Shown one piece after another: positions 16,667 to 25,298 of a stretch of DNA of 64,000 bases (positions are counted from its first letter, which is position 1; every line of letters begins with the position of its first letter). The stretch is from CAYLJV01 sp964510375 (GTDB lineage Archaea > Hadarchaeota > Hadarchaeia > Hadarchaeales > JAGGTB01), in the NCBI GenBank assembly GCA_964510375.1, contig CAZEBR010000002.1, forward strand, positions 1 to 64,000, read 5' to 3'. The translations under genes and the position numbers were made by a program. The notes below the pieces were generated by a model. It saw nothing but the letters and a program-made list of their open reading frames with translations. It was not told where the DNA came from and did not search any database.

Positions 16667-18181
16667 TTAGAAATCCCAGTCCGCTGCACCGGGCACGGGT
16701 CTCTCCCTACCGACCAATTGGCTGATTATATCGCTCGTGACTATACCCTGAATTTTGCCCGTTTGGTCAGTTACGGGAAGAGCGGAAATATTGTGTTTTT
16801 TCATCTTTCTGGTCACGCTGTTTAACGATTCGTCCGGAGACGCGGTAATCACCTCTTCGGTCATTATCTCCGACAGTGTTTGCTTATCCTCGGCGACTGC
16901 TTTGGCTATGTCCCAAGCCGTGATTATGCCGATCAATATACCCCTCTCCGAGGCCACCGGAAGATGCGTAAAATCGCTTTTTATCATGACTTCAGAGGCC
17001 TTATCGATAGGAGTATCCTTACCGATGATCGGCACGTCTGTCAGAATATCCCTCACTGATATTTGGGAAAGGAAATCCATTATTATGTGCCTCAACTGAC
17101 CTGGCTCGACCAAAAACGCGTCGTGACCATAGCTGGATTTTATTTCAGAATAGGTCACGTCAACATCGTTCGCTTCCAGAGCTCTCGCAATTTCCTTCGA
17201 TTGATAAGGTGGATAAAGCCAATCCGAGGATATCGCAATAACGAGGAAATTTGCTGTGACGTTCTCGAAAGCTTCCCGAAGGGTCCTTTCCCCGCCGTTG
17301 GTCAAATCGAAATAGTCCAAAGCACGGGTAATATAAAGATAAGAGTTCGGATCGAACCTGTTCACGAAGGTATCGCCCTTGTAATGCAGATAACTCTCGA
17401 CCTCAAAATCAGGCGAAAAATCGAAACTATATTTCTCGCCCTCGCCCTTGTCCTTAAGCCTCCTCCCGAATTTCTGCCGCATCGATTCATCGCTCAAATA
17501 AGTTATATGGCCTATCATTCTGGCCAGAGATAGCCCGTCCTTGGGAGGCTCGTCACCGTAGTAATCGCCCCCCTGCCACTTAGGATCGGACATAATCGCC
17601 CGTCTCCTAACCTCGTTGAAAGCTATCTGTTGAGGGGAGGATCGGGCAGAAGTAGCGATCGGGATGCAGAACCTCAAAGAATCCGAATAATCTACCGCCC
17701 ACTGTAACGCTTGGGCGCCGCCCAATGATCCACCTGCAACCGCCAAGAGCCTGTCTATCCCGAGGTGATCTATCAATAACTTCTGGACTTTCACCATATC
17801 GGAGATAGTGATAATAGGAAAATCGAGGCCATAAGGCTCACCAGTTTCGGGATTTTTAGATGGAGGACCCGTAGTTCCCTTACAGCCTCCCAAAACGTTA
17901 GAGCATATCACAAAATATTTGTCCGTATCGAAGGCTTTTCCAGGACCGATCATGTTGTCCCACCAACCGGGCTTTTCGTCGCCTTCGTGCCACCCGGCAG
18001 CGTGGGCATCACCGGAAAGTGCGTGGCAAATCAGAAGAGCGTTGCTCTTATCCTCGTTCAGTTCCCCATAGGTCTCGTAAGCAATGTCTATTGGTCCAAA
18101 CTTCTCGCCCGACTCGAGCTCAATCTCACCTGGATACTGATATTTCTTGGTCTCCACTAGACCTACCGATTCACCCTTCAA
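16667..18181 (-). CDS. metX: Homoserine O-acetyltransferase fused to a CBS-domain pair
   Basis: Acetylates homoserine for methionine synthesis. Residues 1-370 are the alpha/beta-hydrolase MetX with catalytic Ser152 in AGGSLGGAQALQW, oxyanion-side SGDAHAAGWH, and the Asp/His end SYGHDAFLVE. From about residue 372 a CBS pair follows (VRDILTDVPIIGKDTPIDKAS; then LSEIMTEEVITASPDESL). CBS pairs sense adenosyl ligands, so feedback by SAM, AMP or ATP is plausible. It starts 1 nt after metY stops, forming a metY-metX operon. Confidence 0.95.
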   Translation of the reverse strand: MKGESVGLVETKKYQYPGEIELESGEKFGPIDIAYETYGELNEDKSNALLICHALSGDAHAAGWHEGDEKPGWWDNMIGPGKAFDTDKYFVICSNVLGGCKGTTGPPSKNPETGEPYGLDFPIITISDMVKVQKLLIDHLGIDRLLAVAGGSLGGAQALQWAVDYSDSLRFCIPIATSARSSPQQIAFNEVRRRAIMSDPKWQGGDYYGDEPPKDGLSLARMIGHITYLSDESMRQKFGRRLKDKGEGEKYSFDFSPDFEVESYLHYKGDTFVNRFDPNSYLYITRALDYFDLTNGGERTLREAFENVTANFLVIAISSDWLYPPYQSKEIARALEANDVDVTYSEIKSSYGHDAFLVEPGQLRHIIMDFLSQISVRDILTDVPIIGKDTPIDKASEVMIKSDFTHLPVASERGILIGIITAWDIAKAVAEDKQTLSEIMTEEVITASPDESLNSVTRKMKKHNISALPVTDQTGKIQGIVTSDIISQLVGRERPVPGAADWDF

Positions 18182-18182
18182 G

Positions 18183-19511
18183 TCACGTCCCCCTTAGAGC
18201 CCGATCCAAGTCTTCGATGATGTCGTCTATATCCTCGATGCCTATAGATAACCTGATGAAGTCTTCCGTCACGCCGCCCTCCTCTTTCTGTTCGGGAGTG
18301 AGTTGGGAGTGCGTGGTCGACCAAGGATGAATGGCCAAAGATTTTGCATCGCCGACGTTTGCAAGGTGGGAAAACAGTTCCAAGCTTTCGATGAATTCTT
18401 TCCCGGCTTCTGCTCCTCCTTTTATCCCAAATCCTACCATCCCGCCATAACCGTTTTCCAAGTACTTTTCGGCCAGATCGTGCGTAGGATGGTCGGAAAG
18501 TCCGGGATAAGCGACCCAGTCCACCTTCGAGTGATCCTTAAGAAACTCAGCAACCTTCATCGCATTTTCCGAGTGCTTCTCCATCCTAAGATGTAAAGTT
18601 TCGAGACCTTGAAGAAGTAAAAATGCGTTGAAGGGGCTCATACAGGGACCCAAATCCCTCGTGTAGCGAGACTTAAGCTTCGTTATGTATGACAGATTGC
18701 CAAACTCCTCCCAATAATTAATTCCTCCCCTATACGAAGGATCCGTTTCAGTAATCTCCGAGAAGTCACCATCCGACCAGTCGAAATCACCCGAATCGAC
18801 CACGACTCCACCGAGAACAGTTCCGTGACCCCCTATCCACTTCGTGGCAGAGTGAGTAATTATGTCGGTTCCCCAGTCGAAAGGATTGCAAAGGTAGGGT
18901 GTCGCAAAAGTGTTGTCTATAAATAAGGGGACGTTATTCTCGTGAGCGACCTCGGATATTCCCTCTATGTCAAAAACGTTTAGTTTGGGATTTCCGATCG
19001 TTTCTCCGAAGAAGGCCTTCGTATTCTCATCCGAAGCGGCGGCAAAATTCTCCGGGGAGGGATCTACAAACTCTACTTCAATTCCAAACTTATTGGGAAA
19101 TGTAACGTCAAAAAGGGTGACCGTGCCGCCATACAGAGTTTTTGAAGCGACCAACTTATCGCCTGAACTCAAAATGGTCAGAAGAGAAAGAGTAGTAGCC
19201 GCCTGTCCCGAAGCAGTTGCAGCGGCAGCTACACCCCCCTCAAGCTTCGCTACTCTATCTTCAAAAATTTCGAAGGTAGGGTTCGTAAGTCTGCTATATA
19301 TCTGACCGGGGAATTCTGGAGATTTAAGAGCAAATAAATCGGCAGCTTGTTCAGTGCTCTCAAAATTATAAGCCACTGTCGGGTATATCGGAGGCGCCCG
19401 AGAACTCGACTCTTGGCTGGTTTTTTGACCCGCATGCACAGTTAAAGTGCCGAATTTTCCTTTCTCCCTTTTATTGGCTTCATCCTCTTTTTTATCGGTC
19501 ATCTTACTCAA
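18183..19511 (-). CDS. metY: O-acetylhomoserine sulfhydrylase
   Basis: PLP enzyme that converts O-acetylhomoserine and sulfide to homocysteine. The Cys/Met-metabolism motifs are visible: SGQAATTLSLLTIL, GGTVTLFDVTFPNKFG, PLFIDNTFATPYLCNPFDWG in two parts and the PLP lysine in THSATKWIGGHG. At 442 residues it is the long MetY form, not a cystathionine enzyme. First gene of metY-metX. Together with Thi4 it points to free sulfide as the assimilatory sulfur source. Confidence 0.94.
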   Translation of the reverse strand: MSKMTDKKEDEANKREKGKFGTLTVHAGQKTSQESSSRAPPIYPTVAYNFESTEQAADLFALKSPEFPGQIYSRLTNPTFEIFEDRVAKLEGGVAAAATASGQAATTLSLLTILSSGDKLVASKTLYGGTVTLFDVTFPNKFGIEVEFVDPSPENFAAASDENTKAFFGETIGNPKLNVFDIEGISEVAHENNVPLFIDNTFATPYLCNPFDWGTDIITHSATKWIGGHGTVLGGVVVDSGDFDWSDGDFSEITETDPSYRGGINYWEEFGNLSYITKLKSRYTRDLGPCMSPFNAFLLLQGLETLHLRMEKHSENAMKVAEFLKDHSKVDWVAYPGLSDHPTHDLAEKYLENGYGGMVGFGIKGGAEAGKEFIESLELFSHLANVGDAKSLAIHPWSTTHSQLTPEQKEEGGVTEDFIRLSIGIEDIDDIIEDLDRALRGT

Positions 19512-19530
19512 CTCACAAACTCGTGGAGTG

Positions 19531-19558
19531 AAATTATAAGTCCATACATTTATAATTT
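19531..19558. promoter_or_regulatory. Perfect 9-bp inverted repeat at the metY-metX promoter
   Basis: Arms AAATTATAA (19531-19539) and TTATAATTT (19550-19558) are exactly complementary with a 10-nt spacer. On the minus strand TATATTTATA (19561-19570) is a good TATA box, which would put the transcription start inside the repeat, about 30 nt before metY. That placement suits a repressor operator. AT-rich palindromes arise by chance more easily, so confidence is moderate. Confidence 0.5.
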
Positions 19559-19863
19559 ACTATAAATATATTCCCAACAGTTATTTAACCAAATCGGGGA
19601 ATAATTAATCGGATATAGCTTCGCCTCCCCGAATTAGCGCCTTTCGATTTTTTCAAATTCTTATTGGTTCGGCTATAATCCGTAAAGTGGTAATAACTCG
19701 AGAAATACAAAGTCAAGACTCAAGCAATTCAACTCACAGGACTAAAAAAAATTTGCTTTTAAACTCTATTAATTGTGACTCAAAAATTCACCTTAATCGG
19801 ACAAAAAAATCCAGTGAGAGATTTAAGGAATAAAACCACAATCCTAAATGGAGGTGTAAGCAC
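19559..19863. other. Intergenic region between metY and the Lrp-like gene
   Basis: About 300 bases, AT-rich, holding the metY TATA box on the minus strand and, near the right end, the leader of the Lrp-like gene with GGAGGTG at 19851-19857. No coding frame, tRNA or known riboswitch consensus was recognised. Confidence 0.5.
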
Positions 19864-20100
19864 TTGGTAAAAGCTTATAGCTTAATTTCCTCCGAACCGG
19901 GTATGACCACCGAAATTTTTGATGAAGTAAAAGATATAGAAGGTGTTCAATCGGTTGAAGCTGTAGCCGGGCCTTACGATCTGATAGCTAATATAAAGGT
20001 GGACTCCCTAGAAAAATTAACGGGTACTGTTTTTGGAAACATTAGGGGGATCGACGGGGTAACCAGCACAACGACTCTCATAGTGGTTGACCTCGAATGA
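19864..20100 (+). CDS. Stand-alone Lrp/AsnC ligand-binding (RAM) domain
   Basis: A 78-residue alpha-beta sandwich identical in outline to the effector domain of Lrp/AsnC regulators (SSEPGMTTEIFDEVKDIEGV, then GPYDLIANIKVDSLEKL and TTTLIV), without any DNA-binding helix-turn-helix. Such proteins bind amino acids and may form octamers with full-length Lrp. TTG 19864 follows GGAGGTG by 6 nt. It overlaps the next gene by 4 nt. Confidence 0.9.
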   Translation: MVKAYSLISSEPGMTTEIFDEVKDIEGVQSVEAVAGPYDLIANIKVDSLEKLTGTVFGNIRGIDGVTSTTTLIVVDLE

Positions 20101-20669
20101 CTAGATTTCCCGTAATCGGAATAGTCGGTAAGCAGGCATCGGGTAAAACGGTCGCAGCTTCTGAACTTTCAGACGATGATACAGCTAGGGTGAGAATGGG
20201 AGATGTGGTCTGGGACGAAATCAAGGAGCGGGACATGGAAGTCAACGAAGAAAACGCGGGCAAGGTAGCAAATCAACTCCGCGAGGAGGAAGGTATGGAC
20301 GCAATAGCCAAACATTGCGTACCCATAATAAATAAGAAATTAAACGAGGGCAAAACAGTCATAGTAGATGGAATAAGGGGATTATCCGAAGTAAAACGTT
20401 TTAAAAAGGATTTCGGCGAAGATTTTTATTTAATATCTATCGAAGCTTCCGAAGAAACGAGATACAATCGTATAAAAGACAGAAAGAGAGACGACGATAT
20501 AAAAAACCTCGAGGAGTTTAAAGAAAAGGAAAAGCGAGAAATCGGCTGGGGTTTAGAAGAGGCGATAGACTCTGCCGACTACAAAATATCCAACGAAGGA
20601 ACGGAAGAAGATTTTAGAAAAAAGATTTCCAGACTCTTTGAGGAGATAATGTCCAACTATGAAAATTAA
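20097..20669 (+). CDS. UPF0200 family P-loop kinase-like protein
   Basis: A nucleotide-kinase-like protein of 190 residues. P-loop IGIVGKQASGKT lies at residues 8-19; TVIVDGIRGLSEV is the Walker-B-like strand and RYNRIKDRKRDDD the arginine-rich lid, the arrangement of dephospho-CoA/adenylate-kinase-like UPF0200 proteins. The substrate is not established. It is coupled to the Lrp-like gene in front (4-nt overlap) and to the UPF0201 gene behind (11-nt overlap), a pairing often conserved in archaea. Confidence 0.88.
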   Translation: MTRFPVIGIVGKQASGKTVAASELSDDDTARVRMGDVVWDEIKERDMEVNEENAGKVANQLREEEGMDAIAKHCVPIINKKLNEGKTVIVDGIRGLSEVKRFKKDFGEDFYLISIEASEETRYNRIKDRKRDDDIKNLEEFKEKEKREIGWGLEEAIDSADYKISNEGTEEDFRKKISRLFEEIMSNYEN

Positions 20670-21042
20670 AATAAAAGCTAAACTATATCCGAGCGAAGAT
20701 AGAGAAAAAGTTACCCAAGCGGTCAAAAACATTTTCCCCGCAGTCCAACTAGAAACCCTTGACGACCGGATCGAGGGCGAGTCCAGCGACCCGGGTTCTT
20801 TGGAAAACCTCAAAAACAAGCTAGGCCTCCAGGCAATCCGAGACTCGGCCAGGCGGGAAATTAGAAAAGGAAAGACGGAGAGTTCAATAGAATTCTCGCT
20901 CAACAAACAGGCGGCCACCGTGGATAAAGTTAGCTTTTCCGACGGAGACACCCCCCTTGGAAGCATCAAAGTCACGATAGAAACCAAGCGCCCGGACGAA
21001 ATAATGAACTACTTGGCTCCGAGCCAGAAAGAAAAATCCTGA
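20659..21042 (+). CDS. UPF0201 family protein
   Basis: A 127-residue archaeal protein of the UPF0201 family: N-terminal KIKIKAKLYPSEDREKVTQAVKNIFP, central LENLKNKLGLQAIRDSARR and a C-terminal basic/aromatic-poor strand. The fold is ferredoxin-like by family knowledge and the molecular role is unknown; association with UPF0200 suggests a shared function. It is the last gene of this three-gene operon. Confidence 0.87.
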   Translation: MKIKIKAKLYPSEDREKVTQAVKNIFPAVQLETLDDRIEGESSDPGSLENLKNKLGLQAIRDSARREIRKGKTESSIEFSLNKQAATVDKVSFSDGDTPLGSIKVTIETKRPDEIMNYLAPSQKEKS

Positions 21043-21115
21043 AAGTTGAAAACTCTCAAAAAATTTTGAAGAGGACCGATTTTTTGGGTTCCATCGGGTA
21101 AAAATACAGGCACGC

Positions 21116-22156
21116 CTAATCCGTTTCGTAGTAGTCAGAGATCGATTCGGGCTCAAAAATTCCTTTCTCCGTAACCACGCCCTCTACTAACTTAGGGGGC
21201 GTGCAATCAAAGGCCGGATAAAATGCCTCAATCCCCTCCGGAGATGTCCTGTGTCCCCTAAAGTGAGTGACTTCCTCCGGATCCCTCTCTTCCACCTCGA
21301 CATCATCACACGAGGTAGTTTCAGGGTCCGGACCGGTGTAAGAAATAGCATAGAAGGGCACGTCGTGCCGGTCGGCGGCGAGGGCTATTTGATAAGTCCC
21401 GATTTTATTGGCCACGCTTCCATCCATGCTTATACGGTCGGCTCCGGTCACGAACTTGTCTATTCGACCTTCTCGAATGCAGTAAGCCGGCATGCCGTCC
21501 GTGACGAGAGTTACATCGAAGCCACCATCGCTCAGAGCCAAGGACGTAAGGCGCGCTCCTTGGAGATACGGTCTAGTCTCAGTGCAGTAGAAATCCACTT
21601 CCTTTCCATCCTTTCGAGCAAATTCGCCCATGAAATAGATCGCCGGGCCGCCGTAACAATGCGTCAGAATCGTATCTCCATCTTCAATTCGGTCCGAGAC
21701 GAATTCGCCCAGGTCCCTAGAAATATCCATTATGTGTTCGGTCCAGTCGTAGGCCTTCTCGCGCAAAACCTTAAACAAATCTCCCCCGCCATCAATAGTT
21801 TCATCAGCCAATTCCACCATCTCGTCGACCAAGTGGTGGAGTGACGTTTGAGTGGGCCTAGTGTTCTTGATTCTATCGGCGGCATCTCTAATCTTTTCTC
21901 GTTTACCTTTACCGTCTCCGTTTCGAATCTCGTAAGCCGCAATAGCCATGCCGTACCCAGCTGCGGGAGAAACTCCGAGGCTTTGGGTGACCATCTCCTC
22001 TATTGCCGTAGCTACTTCCTCATAATCAGAACACCTATAGTAAACCTCTTCTTCGGGCAGTTCGCGGCGATCCAGAATAACCACCTCTCCCTCTTCATCA
22101 TCGAAGAAGACATTTCGATGAAGATCCACCAAGAGCGGTAATTCTTTTTTCACCAT
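21116..22156 (-). CDS. MtnA/aIF2B-like sugar-1-phosphate isomerase
   Basis: A 346-residue member of the eIF2B/methylthioribose-1-phosphate isomerase family. TRPTQTSLHHLVD, ILTHCYGGPA (catalytic-cysteine position), TETRPYLQGARLT, FVTGADRISMDGSVANKIGTY in two parts and FDCTPPKLVEGVVTEKG follow the MtnA order. The HCYGG segment differs from the usual HCNAG of MtnA, so a related substrate, for example ribose-1,5-bisphosphate or another sugar 1-phosphate of nucleoside breakdown, is possible. Given the nucleoside-type ABC importer nearby, a purine-salvage role is plausible but unproven. Confidence 0.8.
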   Translation of the reverse strand: MVKKELPLLVDLHRNVFFDDEEGEVVILDRRELPEEEVYYRCSDYEEVATAIEEMVTQSLGVSPAAGYGMAIAAYEIRNGDGKGKREKIRDAADRIKNTRPTQTSLHHLVDEMVELADETIDGGGDLFKVLREKAYDWTEHIMDISRDLGEFVSDRIEDGDTILTHCYGGPAIYFMGEFARKDGKEVDFYCTETRPYLQGARLTSLALSDGGFDVTLVTDGMPAYCIREGRIDKFVTGADRISMDGSVANKIGTYQIALAADRHDVPFYAISYTGPDPETTSCDDVEVEERDPEEVTHFRGHRTSPEGIEAFYPAFDCTPPKLVEGVVTEKGIFEPESISDYYETD

Positions 22157-22271
22157 TTCTTACGGTACCTCCAAAATCGGATTGTTAATCATGTTATTTT
22201 ATTCCTATTAAACTAGGCTACTCTTTAGACAGTAAAATCAATAAAACTTTGAAGACTTCTTTAAAACAGGC

Positions 22272-22329
22272 GATGATGACAAGGGGGTTAAACGATTCAA
22301 AGAGATGACTTTAACACATCCTTTCTGAG
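22272..22329 (+). ncRNA. Candidate C/D box guide RNA
   Basis: In the gap before the isomerase gene the plus strand has a box-C match ATGATGA (22273-22279), an imperfect C' GAGATGA (22302-22308) and a D box CTGA (22325-22328), with about 15 nt between C and the expected D' and between C' and D, the archaeal spacing. GGC and GCC flank the ends as a short stem. No clear D' box is visible and no rRNA target was checked. Confidence 0.28.
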
Positions 22330-22332
22330 CCC

Positions 22333-23229
22333 TTAACCTTTAAGCTCAATCTCTACCTCCATGAAATCCTCGGCAAAGGTCGAATTTTCGAATACTTCTC
22401 TCGCCTGTTCCTCAAGCTCTGAGAGATCCGAATATCGAGGACTTGGATGAGTAAGGATTAATCTCTCGACGTTCGCCTTCTTGGCAACCTCCGCGGCTTC
22501 CTNNNNNNNNNNGCCCCCCGACAGCGGCCTCCTCTTTCAGCTCGTCGGCAAAAGTTCCGTCGTGAATTAGGACATCAGCACCATCGGTCAACTCGATGAT
22601 GCTATCGGAGGGTCTAGTGTCACCTGAATAGACTATTTTCCTACCGGGTCTCGGAGGGCCCATCACCTGATCGGGTTCCACCACGGTGCCGTCGGGAAGC
22701 TCTACGCTTTCTCCGCCCTGAAGAAGAGAATAATCGGGCCCGGACTCGATTCCCAGCTCCTCAGCCCTATCTGGATAAAACTTACCCGGTCTTTCGTCCT
22801 CCACTAGAGCGTAGGCAAGTCCCGGAGCTGAATGATCGATGCTGGTCGTTTCGATCCGGTAACCGTCCCTATCGACCGTATCGCCGGACTCCAGATCTCT
22901 TATCTCTACTTCGAACTTCAGATTATAGACAGGGATATCGAGCAATGAAGAAATCCTTTCCGCGGTGCCCGAGGGTCCGAAAATTTCCAGCTTCCTTTCC
23001 CTGTCCATGAGGGACATCGTCTGAATTAATCCCGGAACCCCAAGAAAATGATCGCCGTGGAAGTGAGTGATGAAAATGGAGTCGACATTCATCGGACTGA
23101 CCTCCGTGTTAGAGTGCCTTCCGCACAATCAAACAGAAGTAGCTCTCCGTCGCGACGAACCGCTATAGAGGTCAGGCCTCTGTCCCTAGTGGGCATGCTC
23201 CCGCCGGTACCAAGAAAAACTATTTTCAA
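22333..23229 (-). CDS. rnz: Ribonuclease Z, frameshifted and with a sequence gap
   Basis: Removes the 3' trailer of tRNA precursors. The N-terminus (TTG 23229, KIVFLGTGGSMPTRDRGLTSIAV, FDCAEGT) reads in one frame; the metal motif HFHGDH, SIDHSAPGLAYALVED, YSGDTRPSD and DGTFADEL read in another; and EAAEVAKKANVERLILTHPSPRY after the N run (22503-22512) in a third. The shift near 23112-23118 removes the usual QRQMM-like residues, so about 13 or 16 bases seem missing. It overlaps the TrmG10 gene stop by 4 nt. An assembly error is likelier than a pseudogene in an essential function. Confidence 0.88.
22503..22512. other. Assembly gap (10 N)
   Basis: Ten N bases inside rnz. The reading frame changes across it, so the true gap length is not 10 modulo 3 as drawn. 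Confidence 0.99.
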
Positions 23230-24254
23230 CTTTTCTCCCTCTCAAACACGTAGATGTTTCTTAATAGGCTCTTGTGAACCCTTTGACTGTGCTTGCCTTG
23301 GAGATCGAATGGGAGACCACTCGATATTTTCTCCAGATCGACTTCGGAGGGAGCACCTATGCAAAGATACCTCCCGACGGGTAAGATATCCGCAAAGACT
23401 GGAAAAATATCCCTGTAGATATCTTCCGGATCGGATCCGCCCGTGCTTGACTGGCGTCCGTAGGGGGGATCGGTAGCAATGGCATCGACCCCGTCAACAT
23501 CCAGATTCCTAGCATCCTTCTCTATCAGTTCAAAACTTCTCAATCCATTCTCCTTTAAGTTCTCTCTCGCTCCCGAAAGCATCTCCGAATTTATATCGGC
23601 ACCTATAACCTCTGCTCCCACGAGGCCGGCTTCAATAAGTATACCCCCAATCCCGCAAAACGGATCCAAGAACTTCCCGTCTCCGGGAGTCCTGGCTAGA
23701 TTCACCATCGCCCTCGCCAAATTTGGTTGCATCGTGGTTGGGTGTTCCGCCGCTCTCTTTGAAGGACTCCTATCTTCAAAGCCGCTTCTATCCACTTCGG
23801 CCCTTAATACCGAGACGACACACTCGTCCTCGGTCAGGAGGATCACCACTTCATTTTCCGGGTGTTCCAAATCTACTTCGTAGTCGTATTCTCCCAAAAT
23901 CCAATCGGCCACTTTTTCGGCGGTACCTTGGGTATCGATCTCACTCAGATGGTTCTTGATTCTCTTTACCCTCACAGCAATGCTTTCGGACTGAGGTAGA
24001 AAGTCGATCAAGTCCGAGCTCGCTATGACATCCATCAAAATATCCGGGTCACAGACTCCGAAGTTCTCTCCTATCCAGTGGGTCATGCCCAGTCGCCTGG
24101 AGAGCTCCCTCGGGTCCGCATCGGATTCGACCACGAGTACTTGATCCAACTCCTCAATCTTTTCGAAATTGGATCCCTGAACCTCTATCGCCGAACAGAC
24201 CTCCGCAGGCGGAATTGTAGGATGCTCCCCCGACAATAGAAAAGTTAGCTTCAT
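23226..24254 (-). CDS. trmG10: tRNA (guanine-10-N2)-methyltransferase
   Basis: Methylates G10 of tRNA. An N-terminal THUMP-like region (residues 1-160) precedes a Rossmann methyltransferase with SAM motif FLDPFCGIGGILIEA, GADINSEML, and catalytic ATDPPYGR near residue 258. Length (342) is right for archaeal Trm11/TrmG10. It overlaps rnz by 4 nt, so two tRNA-maturation enzymes are co-transcribed, and it begins 6 nt after the PRPP synthetase gene stops. Confidence 0.92.
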   Translation of the reverse strand: MKLTFLLSGEHPTIPPAEVCSAIEVQGSNFEKIEELDQVLVVESDADPRELSRRLGMTHWIGENFGVCDPDILMDVIASSDLIDFLPQSESIAVRVKRIKNHLSEIDTQGTAEKVADWILGEYDYEVDLEHPENEVVILLTEDECVVSVLRAEVDRSGFEDRSPSKRAAEHPTTMQPNLARAMVNLARTPGDGKFLDPFCGIGGILIEAGLVGAEVIGADINSEMLSGARENLKENGLRSFELIEKDARNLDVDGVDAIATDPPYGRQSSTGGSDPEDIYRDIFPVFADILPVGRYLCIGAPSEVDLEKISSGLPFDLQGKHSQRVHKSLLRNIYVFEREKS

Positions 24255-24259
24255 CTATC

Positions 24260-25141
24260 TCACTCGGAAAGGGCTTCTGCCACTACGGGAGCGACCGAGA
24301 CTTTGCTCACGTCTTTTTCTATAGTGTCAGTTCCAATGATCTCTTCGACATCGGTTTCTTTCAGCCTCTCGAGCGCATCGCCCACGAGAACTGGATGAGT
24401 ACATGTAACATAGATATCCCTCGCTCCTTGGTCCTTCAGTATTCCTATAGCTTCCCTCATCGTACCACCAGTGCTTATGATATCGTCGACTACTATCACA
24501 TCTCCCCCTGAAACGTCCAGCTCGTGGGGGGTTATTTCTACATCCTCGGGCCCTAATCTTTTCTTTGTCATGAAATCCCAGTCGGCTCCTATGGACTCCC
24601 CCGCCCTCTCGGCCCAGCCCTCGGCCCCCTTATCAGGACCGAGGACGACCGGCTCCTTGAGTGAATAGTGATCGGATACATATTTAGCCAGAAGCGGGGC
24701 GGCCGTGAGATTACGGGCCGGAATATCAAAAACCTCCGGACTCTCCTCGATTGGTTGAGGGTGAAAATCCAAAACGTAGATTTCATCGGCTCCGGAACTT
24801 TCGATGAGCTTTGCTATCGTGTTCAAGCTGACCGCCTCCCCCTCCTCAAAGCGCTTGTCTTGTCTGGCGTAGCCAAAGTAAGGTACCACGGCAGAGACTT
24901 CCTCGGCGCCCAGATCCTTGGCCGCATCCAAAAGGAGAAAGAGTTCCATGTAATTCCTGTTTGGCGGATAACACGTTGATTGAACGACGACGACTTTTTG
25001 CCCTTCGACCTCTTCCGGTATTCTCACGTAAATTTCTCCGTCGGGAAATTCTTCGAATTCCGAGCTCACCAAGGGAGAATCGAGCTGTTCAGAAATTCTT
25101 TTAGCGAGCTTTCTGGAGCCAGACCCCCCAAGTATCAACAT
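24260..25141 (-). CDS. prs: Ribose-phosphate pyrophosphokinase
   Basis: Makes PRPP from ribose 5-phosphate and ATP. ILGGSGSRKLAKRI at the N-terminus, GEIYVRIPEEVEGQ, PYFGYARQDKRFEEGEAVS with the ATP-loop arginine, the DFHPQPI motif and the PRPP-binding VVVDDIISTGGTM are all present. ATG 25141 gives 293 residues, the archaeal norm; an upstream in-frame extension to 25351 is not conserved-looking and would overlap the divergent promoter. First gene of prs-trmG10-rnz. Confidence 0.93.
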   Translation of the reverse strand: MLILGGSGSRKLAKRISEQLDSPLVSSEFEEFPDGEIYVRIPEEVEGQKVVVVQSTCYPPNRNYMELFLLLDAAKDLGAEEVSAVVPYFGYARQDKRFEEGEAVSLNTIAKLIESSGADEIYVLDFHPQPIEESPEVFDIPARNLTAAPLLAKYVSDHYSLKEPVVLGPDKGAEGWAERAGESIGADWDFMTKKRLGPEDVEITPHELDVSGGDVIVVDDIISTGGTMREAIGILKDQGARDIYVTCTHPVLVGDALERLKETDVEEIIGTDTIEKDVSKVSVAPVVAEALSE

Positions 25142-25298
25142 TTCTATCCCATTCGGGGAATTGAAGTCTAACATTAAAAGCGTATGGAGTTCACAGAAAA
25201 AAGAACCGACACTGGAAGTATCGACCAGATAAAGAGTTCTTTGAATCTCACTACCTTGGTTACCACTTAATAGACAGACTACAGTAGAAATCATTGGT

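Noticed and set aside
22380..22394. Third near-match to the ArsR-type operator (TCGAATTTTCGAATA)
   Set aside because: It is inside the rnz coding sequence near the 3' end (codons for VFENS) and not beside a promoter; probably chance.
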